A stretch of DNA of 64,000 nucleotides from Mycobacterium sp. ENV421. GTDB taxonomy: Bacteria; Actinomycetota; Actinomycetes; Mycobacteriales; Mycobacteriaceae. Where the stretch lies: NCBI RefSeq assembly GCF_002887815.1, contig NZ_PDHO01000013.1, positions 1 through 64,000 of the forward strand, in the 5' to 3' direction. The notes beneath the pieces were generated by a model. That model made no database searches. It worked only from the letters and a program-made list of their open reading frames with translations, and had not been told where the DNA came from. The translations under genes were made by a program, and so were the position numbers. This document shows positions 56,493-64,000 of the stretch, piece by piece; position 1 is the stretch's first letter; each line of letters opens with the position of its first letter.

Positions 56493-56575
56493 GGCCCGGG
56501 TTGCTCCGGGCCGGGATGGTTCGTTACCGTCTTGTGATCAAAGGGGAGCCACATTGGCGCCCCTGTTGCTTTTTT
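56493..56575 (+). ncRNA. rpfB leader: hairpin plus intrinsic terminator, probable RNA switch
   Basis: The 126-nt gap before rpfB has two stems. The first is GGCCCGG/CCGGGCC (56493-56499, 56506-56512). The second, AGGGG-A-GCC-ACATT-GGC-G-CCCCT (56542-56564), is followed after 5 nt by six T (56570-56575), a clear intrinsic terminator, 24 nt before the start codon. A transcription-attenuating RNA switch upstream of rpfB has been reported for M. tuberculosis; this structure fits that. The ligand is not known from the sequence. Confidence 0.7.
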
Positions 56576-56584
56576 AGTACTTAG

Positions 56585-58619
<2,035 letters not shown>

Positions 58620-58632
<13 letters not shown>

Positions 58633-59432
58633 GCGCTTCGCACCGCTTCGGTGAGGTGATGCACCAACTCGGTGCATGACGGGTATCGCCGGTCTGGATC
58701 CTTCGCGATCGCCCTGGCCAGCACCAGGTCGAACGACCTCGTCAGCCAGGGGATCCGTGTCGACACCTCCGGCGGCGGACTGTGCACGTGCGCGTCGACC
58801 AGCGCCAGCGGATTGTCGTACGCGAACGGCGGTGCGCCGGTGAGCAATTCCAGTGCGGTGCAAGCCAGCGCGTACTCGTCGGTCGCTGCTTGGGGCAGGC
58901 GGCCCTGCAGCAGTTCGGGTGCGGCGTAGGGCAGCGAGGTCACCACCTGGGCGGGCCGGTGCCAGACGTCCTCGGCGAGGATGTGCGCGACGCCGAAGTC
59001 GATGAGAACCGCGCCGAATTCGGAAAAGTTTTGGTGCACAAGAATATTCGTGGGTTTGACGTCACTGTGCACGATGCCGTCGTGGTGGGCGTGGTCGAGG
59101 GCCGCGGCGATCTGGGCGAGCGCCGCCAGCCGGGTCGCCGGCGAGCTCAGCCCGGTGGCGTCGCCGCCCTCGACGTACTGCATGGCCATCCAGTGCCGGC
59201 CATGGTCGTAGACGGTCACGATGTGGCGGTGGCGCAGCCGGTCGGCGATGCGGTATTCGCGGGCCAGGCGGGCGATGCTCGCAGGGGTGCGGTGGTCGTC
59301 GTCGAGCACCTTCAGCGCGACCAGTTCCGGTGTCCGGCCGGCCCCGCGGGCCAGGTAGACCACCGCCTCGCCGCCGCGGCCCAGTTCCCTGTCGACGACG
59401 TAGCCCTCGAACGACTGCCCGGGGTTCGTCAC
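58620..59432 (-). CDS. Soluble serine/threonine protein kinase
   Basis: 270 residues, only a kinase domain with no transmembrane helix or sensor, unlike most mycobacterial STPKs. Gly loop [14 protein letters not shown] (17-30), Lys41 in VALKVLD, catalytic loop HSDVKPTN with Asp124 (Ser replaces the usual Arg of HRD, so a non-RD kinase), DFG in VLIDFGVAH, and the AAPELL activation end. All catalytic residues are there, so it should be active. It lies antisense between rsmA and ispE, separating a pair that is adjacent in M. tuberculosis, so it was inserted or was lost elsewhere. Confidence 0.93.
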
Positions 59433-59500
59433 GGTTCGACCCTAGAGCGCGGGTCGGTGACGGCCAGGCGAATTGCGCACGGCGCGATAGTCTCGTGGGC

Positions 59501-60454
59501 GTGCCCTCGTCCAACGGTTCTATCGCTGCCGAATGGGTGCCGACCGGGTCGGTGACCGTGCGCGTGCCGGGCAAGGTGAATCTGTACCTGGAGGTCGGTG
59601 ACCGCCGCGCCGACGGCTATCACGAGCTCGCCACGGTCTTCCACGCGGTGTCTCTGGTCGACGAGGTGACGGTGCGCAACGCCGACGTCTTGTCCCTGCG
59701 GGTGGTCGGGGAGGGCGCCGATCAGCTGCCCGTCGACGAGACCAACATCGCCTGGCAGGCCGCCGAGCTGATGGCCGACCACATCGGGCGCGCGCCGGAC
59801 GTGGAGATCACCATCGACAAGTCGATACCGGTGGCCGGTGGAATGGCCGGCGGCAGCGCCGACGCGGCGGCGGTTCTGGTCGCGATGAACAATCTGTGGG
59901 AGCTGGGCGTGCCGCGCCGCGACCTGCACGCGCTGGCCGCCGAGCTGGGAAGCGACGTCCCGTTCGCTCTGCACGGCGGCACGGCGCTGGGCACCGGTCG
60001 AGGTGAAGAGCTGGCGACGGTGTTGGCCCGCAACACATTTCACTGGGTGCTGGCCTTCGGTCAGGACGGACTGTCCACGGCGGAGGTCTATCGCGAGATC
60101 GACCGGCTCCGCGAAGCGGGTGATCCGCCGCGGCTGACCGATCCCGAGCCGCTGCTGGGAGCACTGGCCGGCGGCAACCCGCGCGAGCTGGCCCCCCTGC
60201 TGGGCAACGATCTGCAGGCCGCGGCGCTGAGCCTGAACCCGGGGCTGCGCCGGACCCTGCGCGCAGGTGCCGAAGCGGGTGCCCTGGCCGGCATCGTCTC
60301 GGGATCCGGGCCAACGTGTGCGTTCCTGTGTGAGTCGGCGTCCGCCGCGGTCGACGTGGGCACCGAACTGGCCGGCGCCGACGTGTGCCGCACCGTCCGG
60401 GTGGCCAGTGGGCCGGTCCAAGGCGCCCGGATCGTGCCCGGCCAGCCGGCCTAG
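59501..60454 (+). CDS. ispE: 4-diphosphocytidyl-2-C-methyl-D-erythritol kinase
   Basis: 317 residues. GHMP kinase in the MEP isoprenoid pathway. Opening [27 protein letters not shown] loop [18 protein letters not shown], and [20 protein letters not shown] are diagnostic, as is the C-terminal [14 protein letters not shown] 59501 is backed by TAGTCT 7 nt upstream (leaderless); GTG 59495 lies within that gap. It starts 68 nt from the divergent kinase gene, so their promoters share sequence. Confidence 0.96.
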   Translation: MPSSNGSIAAEWVPTGSVTVRVPGKVNLYLEVGDRRADGYHELATVFHAVSLVDEVTVRNADVLSLRVVGEGADQLPVDETNIAWQAAELMADHIGRAPDVEITIDKSIPVAGGMAGGSADAAAVLVAMNNLWELGVPRRDLHALAAELGSDVPFALHGGTALGTGRGEELATVLARNTFHWVLAFGQDGLSTAEVYREIDRLREAGDPPRLTDPEPLLGALAGGNPRELAPLLGNDLQAAALSLNPGLRRTLRAGAEAGALAGIVSGSGPTCAFLCESASAAVDVGTELAGADVCRTVRVASGPVQGARIVPGQPA

Positions 60455-60562
60455 CCAGATCGTCCCTGGTCGCCGACCTCCCGCCCGCCGGCGGGTGTGA
60501 CGCGCTTCTCATTAGTGCGTAAAACTTGGCGGTAACTTAAGGGGAGTTTAAGATGATCGACG

Positions 60563-60799
60563 GTGACAACTAGCGGCTCGGTACTGCACACAGACCAATC
60601 GCCCACCCCGGTCCGGGGCGGGCGGTGGCCCGGCGGTACCGGCGCATCATCACCATTTCGATATCGAACCGCTCCCCAGTCGTACTGGCGTGCCTCCTAT
60701 GCAGGGCGTTCTGGCCGGTGGAGCATGAAATACAGGGCGTTCGCTTCATCCCCAACGTCGCTGATCAGCCAGCTCCGGATGCCGAGGAGGTCGTCGTGA
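60563..60799 (+). CDS. Small leaderless ORF coupled to pks16
   Basis: Possible 78-residue protein, Arg/Ser/Gly-rich ([19 protein letters not shown] at the start), no recognisable domain. TAAGAT ends 8 nt before GTG 60563, a leaderless-type start. Its stop (60797-60799) overlaps the pks16 GTG by 4 nt, as in translationally coupled genes. M. tuberculosis has a small hypothetical gene, Rv1012, in the same place. Rival view: it is only the leader of pks16. The rest of the 341-nt gap after ispE holds a GC palindrome (60484-60495) and CTTAA/TTAAG arms near 60536-60552. Confidence 0.45.
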   Translation: MTTSGSVLHTDQSPTPVRGGRWPGGTGASSPFRYRTAPQSYWRASYAGRSGRWSMKYRAFASSPTSLISQLRMPRRSS

Positions 60800-62430
60800 G
60801 CCGTTTCACCGACAAGATGTTCCACAGTGCCTTGACCAGCAGTAAGGGCATGGTCACCGGGGAACCGCACGAGCCGGTTCGGCACACGTGGCGTGAGGTG
60901 CACGAGCGGGCCCGTCGCATCGCGGGCGGCCTGGCGCAGGCCGGCATCGGCCTCGGCGACGCAGTCGGTGTGCTGGCCGGCGCCCCGGTGGAGATCGCGC
61001 CGACCGCCCAGGCGCTCTGGATGCGCGGCGCCAGCCTGACCATGCTGCACCAGCCCACTCCGCGTACCGACCTGGAGCAGTGGGCCAAGGACACCGCGAC
61101 CGTCATCGACATGATCGAGGCCAAGGCCGTCATCGTCTCCGACCCGTTCCTCGTCGCGGTGCCGGTACTCGAAGAGCGCGGCGTCACGGTGCTCACGGTG
61201 GAGGCCCTGCTGGCCGCCGAGCCCGTCGACCCGGTCGAGACCTCCGAAGACGACGTCGCGCTGATGCAGTTGACGAGCGGCTCGACTGGGTCTCCCAAGG
61301 CCGTCATCATCACCCACCGCAACATCCACTCCAATGCCGAGGCGATGTTCATCGGGGCCAAGTACGACATCGAGAAAGATGTCATGGTCAGCTGGCTGCC
61401 CTGCTTCCATGACATGGGCATGGTCGGGTTCCTGACCATCCCGATGTACTTCGGTGCCGAGCTGGTCAAGGTCACGCCGATGGACTTCCTGCGCGACACC
61501 CTGCTGTGGGCCAAGCTGATCGACAAGTACAAGGGCACCATGACCGCGGCGCCGAACTTCGCGTACGCGTTGTTCGCCAAGCGCCTGCGCCGCCAGGCCA
61601 AGCCCGGCGAGTTCGACCTGTCCACGCTGCGCTTCGCCCTGTCCGGTGCCGAGCCCGTGGACCCGGCCGACGTCGAGGACCTGCTGGACGCCGGTAAGCC
61701 GTTCGGCCTCCAGCCCGAGGCGATCCTGCCGGCCTACGGCATGGCCGAGACCACACTGGCGGTCTCGTTCTCCGAGTGTGGCGCCGGGCTGGTCGTCGAC
61801 GAGGTCGACGCCGATCTGCTGGCCGCACTGCGCCGCGCCGTTCCCGCCGCGAAGGGCAACACCCGCCGGCTTGCCACGCTCGGCCCGCTGCTCAAGGACC
61901 TCGAGGCGCGCATCGTCGACGAGGACGGCAACGTGTTGCCGGCCCGGGGTGTGGGCATCATCGAGCTGCGCGGTGAGTCGTTGACCCCCGGCTACATCAC
62001 CATGGGCGGCTTCGTGCCCGCGCAGGACGAATGCGGCTGGTACGACACCGGTGACCTCGGCTACCTGCTCGAGAACGGTCACGTCGTGGTGTGCGGCCGG
62101 GTCAAGGACGTCATCATCATGGCCGGCCGCAACATCTACCCGACCGACATCGAGCGGGCCGCCGGACGTGTGGAAGGGGTGCGCCCCGGTTGCGCGGTCG
62201 CGGTGCGCCTGGATGCCGGGCACTCCCGCGAGACCTTCGCGGTGGCCGTCGAATCGAACGCCTGGCAGGATCCCGTCGCGGTGCGGCGCATCGAGCACGA
62301 GGTGGCACACGAAGTGGTCGCCGAGGTTGACGTGCGCCCGCGCAATGTCGTTGTGCTCGGGCCGGGCACCATTCCGAAGACGCCGTCGGGCAAGCTGCGT
62401 CGCGCCAACTCGGTCGCGCTGGTCACCTAG
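60796..62430 (+). CDS. pks16: Fatty-acyl-AMP ligase-like protein Pks16
   Basis: 544 residues from GTG 60796 (GAGGAGG 5 nt before), the same length as Rv1013. Despite its name it is an adenylating enzyme, not a polyketide synthase. ATP motif [31 protein letters not shown], the [19 protein letters not shown] core and the C-terminal Lys of [10 protein letters not shown]. It activates a long-chain acid as acyl-AMP; the partner that receives it is unknown. Coupled to the small ORF above. Confidence 0.95.
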   Translation: MSRFTDKMFHSALTSSKGMVTGEPHEPVRHTWREVHERARRIAGGLAQAGIGLGDAVGVLAGAPVEIAPTAQALWMRGASLTMLHQPTPRTDLEQWAKDTATVIDMIEAKAVIVSDPFLVAVPVLEERGVTVLTVEALLAAEPVDPVETSEDDVALMQLTSGSTGSPKAVIITHRNIHSNAEAMFIGAKYDIEKDVMVSWLPCFHDMGMVGFLTIPMYFGAELVKVTPMDFLRDTLLWAKLIDKYKGTMTAAPNFAYALFAKRLRRQAKPGEFDLSTLRFALSGAEPVDPADVEDLLDAGKPFGLQPEAILPAYGMAETTLAVSFSECGAGLVVDEVDADLLAALRRAVPAAKGNTRRLATLGPLLKDLEARIVDEDGNVLPARGVGIIELRGESLTPGYITMGGFVPAQDECGWYDTGDLGYLLENGHVVVCGRVKDVIIMAGRNIYPTDIERAAGRVEGVRPGCAVAVRLDAGHSRETFAVAVESNAWQDPVAVRRIEHEVAHEVVAEVDVRPRNVVVLGPGTIPKTPSGKLRRANSVALVT

Positions 62431-62434
62431 CCCG

Positions 62435-63085
62435 TCAGACCCGGCAGCTGATCTCCATCGCATCGGAGTCGCGCACCGGGAAGCTCACGCCGACAAAACC
62501 ATTCGCCGGGTCGCGGATGAACTCGACGTACGGCTGCGCATCGGCGAGCCCGGTGTTGTCGGCGACCACCAGCGCTCCGCCGGTCAGCCGCGGCGCCAGC
62601 ACCTCAACAACCGGGACGTACAGGTCCTTCCAGCCGTCCAGCAGGACGAACCCCACAGTCTCGTCGATGGCGGCGAGCGTCTGCGTGGCGTCGCCGGCCA
62701 GCACGGTGATCAGATCGTCCAGACCGACCTCGGCGAAGGTCTTCCTGGCGGCGTCGACCTTGGCGGCGCTGAGCTCGGTGGTCACCACCCGCCCGGTGCC
62801 GTTGTCCCGCACCGCGCTGGCCAGATGAATTGTGGAGAGCCCCAACGACGTTCCGAACTCCACCACAAGAGCGGGTCGGGTCGCACGGACGAGGGTGTAG
62901 AGCAGCAGGCCCGACTCGGGGGTCACCGGAAGATAGAAGTCGCTGAACGCGTCGGCGCGCTCCTGTGCGGTCTTCGCCGCCCGCAATTGGGCGCCGCGCT
63001 CGTGGAGTTGAGCCATCTGCCCGCTTGCTTCGGCATACATACGGTCGATGGCCGCCGCCACCTTCGGATCGCGCAGGGTGTTCAC
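62435..63085 (-). CDS. SAM-dependent O-methyltransferase (class I)
   Basis: 216 residues from GTG 63085. SAM motif ALVVEFGTSLGLSTIHLASAVRD, then TTELSAAKVDAARKTFAEVGL, VGFVLLDGWKDLYVPVVEVLAPRL and ALVVADNTG. It resembles the predicted O-methyltransferase family found in mycobacteria; substrate unknown. Its start overlaps the stop of the upstream MFS-USP gene by 4 nt, so they are co-translated. Convergent with pks16 (4-nt gap). Confidence 0.88.
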   Translation of the reverse strand: MNTLRDPKVAAAIDRMYAEASGQMAQLHERGAQLRAAKTAQERADAFSDFYLPVTPESGLLLYTLVRATRPALVVEFGTSLGLSTIHLASAVRDNGTGRVVTTELSAAKVDAARKTFAEVGLDDLITVLAGDATQTLAAIDETVGFVLLDGWKDLYVPVVEVLAPRLTGGALVVADNTGLADAQPYVEFIRDPANGFVGVSFPVRDSDAMEISCRV

Positions 63086-64000
63086 CGCGCCGAGGCTACT
63101 CCGGCTTCCTGACGAATCGGGGGCCGCTCCGGCTCCCGGTCGCCCGACCGCTGCGGGACCAGGAGGACCGGAATGGTGGTGTGGGACAGAACCGCCGCCG
63201 CGACGCTGCCCTGCAGGTGTCCGAACAGACCGCTGCGACGGTGCGGACCGAGCACGATCAGGCCGGCGTCGTGCTGATCGGCGGCGTCGACGATGCCCTT
63301 CCAGGTCGGTGCCGCCTCGATCGCCAAGCTGCACGCCTCGAATCCGGCTGCACGCGCCAGGGTGGCGCCGTGCGCGGCGGTCTGTTCGGCGGCCCGGCGT
63401 ACCTCGCCGGCGCAGTCGGCGTCGAATGGCCGGTTGTCGCTCGGCGTGAAGCCCACGTCGACCGGCTGCCAGACGCAGACCACCACAGCATCACGATAGG
63501 GTGAAAGCTGTTGCGCCGCTTGACTGATCGCATACCTGGCCAGATCGGAACCGTCGTAGGCGAACAGTACCGGGCCTGCCGCGTGCGGCGGGTGACGATG
63601 CGCGACGGGCGGTGCCGAAGGCTGCGTGGCGATGGCCGGGGGTGCGGGAGGAAGGCCACGCAGACGCGCGAGCAGCGGGGGTGAGTACCACGCGGGGGAG
63701 TCACCGTCGAGGAACTCGTCGAGATCCGGTGTCTGCGGGCGGGCGCCGCTGAGCGCGTAGACGGCGACGCCGAACACCGCGCCGCCGATCGCGAGTGCGA
63801 AGCCGACCGACAGCGCGACGTTGGTGCCTTCCAGGATGTCACCGGAGTAGCGCGTCGCGAGGTGCGCGAAGATCGGGGCCACCATGAATGCTGCGACGGC
63901 GCGCAGCAATTCGATGATCGCGAATACGCGCTGCAGGCTGTTGGACCGCAGCGAGAACCCGGCGACGAACAGCGCGGGCGCGACGGTGGCGCCCAATGCC
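63082..64000 (-). CDS. MFS transporter-universal stress protein fusion (partial, cut by window edge)
   Basis: About 305 residues seen; the N-terminus lies beyond 64000. The first 85 residues are the last transmembrane helices of a major-facilitator-type transporter (RVFAIIELLRAVAAFMVAPIFAHLATRYSGD and GFALAIGGAVFGVAVYALSG). After a Pro-rich linker (about 90-140) comes a full universal stress domain, VLFAYDGSDLARYA and GPHRRSGLFGHLQGSVAAAVL, with the G-x2-G-x(9)-G-S ATP-binding pattern. Such a fusion suggests nucleotide-controlled transport. Overlaps the O-methyltransferase start by 4 nt. Confidence 0.85.
   Translation of the reverse strand, partial: ALGATVAPALFVAGFSLRSNSLQRVFAIIELLRAVAAFMVAPIFAHLATRYSGDILEGTNVALSVGFALAIGGAVFGVAVYALSGARPQTPDLDEFLDGDSPAWYSPPLLARLRGLPPAPPAIATQPSAPPVAHRHPPHAAGPVLFAYDGSDLARYAISQAAQQLSPYRDAVVVCVWQPVDVGFTPSDNRPFDADCAGEVRRAAEQTAAHGATLARAAGFEACSLAIEAAPTWKGIVDAADQHDAGLIVLGPHRRSGLFGHLQGSVAAAVLSHTTIPVLLVPQRSGDREPERPPIRQEAGVASAR

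Noticed and set aside
60484..60495. GC-only palindrome CCCGCCGGCGGG after ispE as a terminator
   Set aside because: No loop and no T run follow, so it does not form a usual terminator.
60697..62463. 588-codon open frame on the minus strand opposite pks16
   Set aside because: It is a GC-rich antisense shadow of pks16, which has all adenylation motifs and the family's exact length. The antisense product is His/Gln/Asp-rich with no domain.

Overview
The window is a GC-rich, actinobacterial, fast-growing-type mycobacterial (Mycolicibacterium-like) chromosome segment. The evidence is the conserved backbone, which follows the order of the M. tuberculosis Rv0985c-Rv1013 region as I recall it: mscL, ruc (Rv0991c), 5-formyl-THF cyclo-ligase, galU, moeA, rimJ, glpR (Rv0996), tRNA-Ala, cAMP-dependent acetyltransferase (Rv0998), alkB (Rv1000c), arcA, pmt, rsmI, pabB, metG, tatD, rpfB, rsmA, ispE, pks16. 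Other mycobacterial marks are MmpL and LpqN families, DUF5642 lipoproteins, F420-type enzymes, and many genes that seem leaderless (a TANNNT -10 box 6-8 nt before the start codon). No insertion sequence, integrase, CRISPR array or rRNA was found.

Backbone genes are interrupted by accessory blocks. (1) 0.7-2.9 kb: a small secreted protein, a SAF-domain protein and an EAL phosphodiesterase. (2) 8.5-26.8 kb, directly after tRNA-Ala(CGC): a frameshifted PAS-PAS-GGDEF cyclase, DUF5313, a PPOX/F420 reductase, a TreS-like GH13 enzyme, a TetR/P450 divergent pair with a perfect palindrome between them, secreted proteins, and a tight five-gene run (membrane methyltransferase, MmpL, type III PKS, ICMT-type methyltransferase, FAD oxidoreductase) that resembles mycobacterial polyketide-quinone loci. 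(3) 28.8-35.7 kb: an SOS-box-controlled DUF222/HNH protein, lipoproteins, TspO, a PE-PPE-type hydrolase and a Cys-nucleophile amidohydrolase. (4) 38.0-48.2 kb: a catabolic cluster coupled by a 4-nt overlap to arcA, with an aldehyde dehydrogenase and two Baeyer-Villiger-type monooxygenases, facing an alcohol dehydrogenase, a (frameshifted) double-domain CoA-transferase and an LLM F420-type oxidoreductase; then a DUF559 gene flanked by 14-bp inverted repeats.

From 48 kb on the backbone is nearly continuous: pmt/rsmI divergent pair, pabB, an ECF41 sigma factor coupled to its oxidoreductase with a matching candidate promoter, metG/tatD, then rpfB with an intrinsic terminator in its leader, rsmA, an antisense serine/threonine kinase, ispE, a small coupled ORF and pks16. 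The right edge cuts a gene for an MFS-universal-stress-protein fusion.

Regulatory sites read directly include a CIRCE element before ruc, two LexA-like boxes (DUF222 and alkB), a TetR-type palindrome, an ECF41-type promoter and several terminators. Two genes are broken by single-base shifts in G homopolymers (9029-9033 and 44935-44940); these may be real or sequencing errors.
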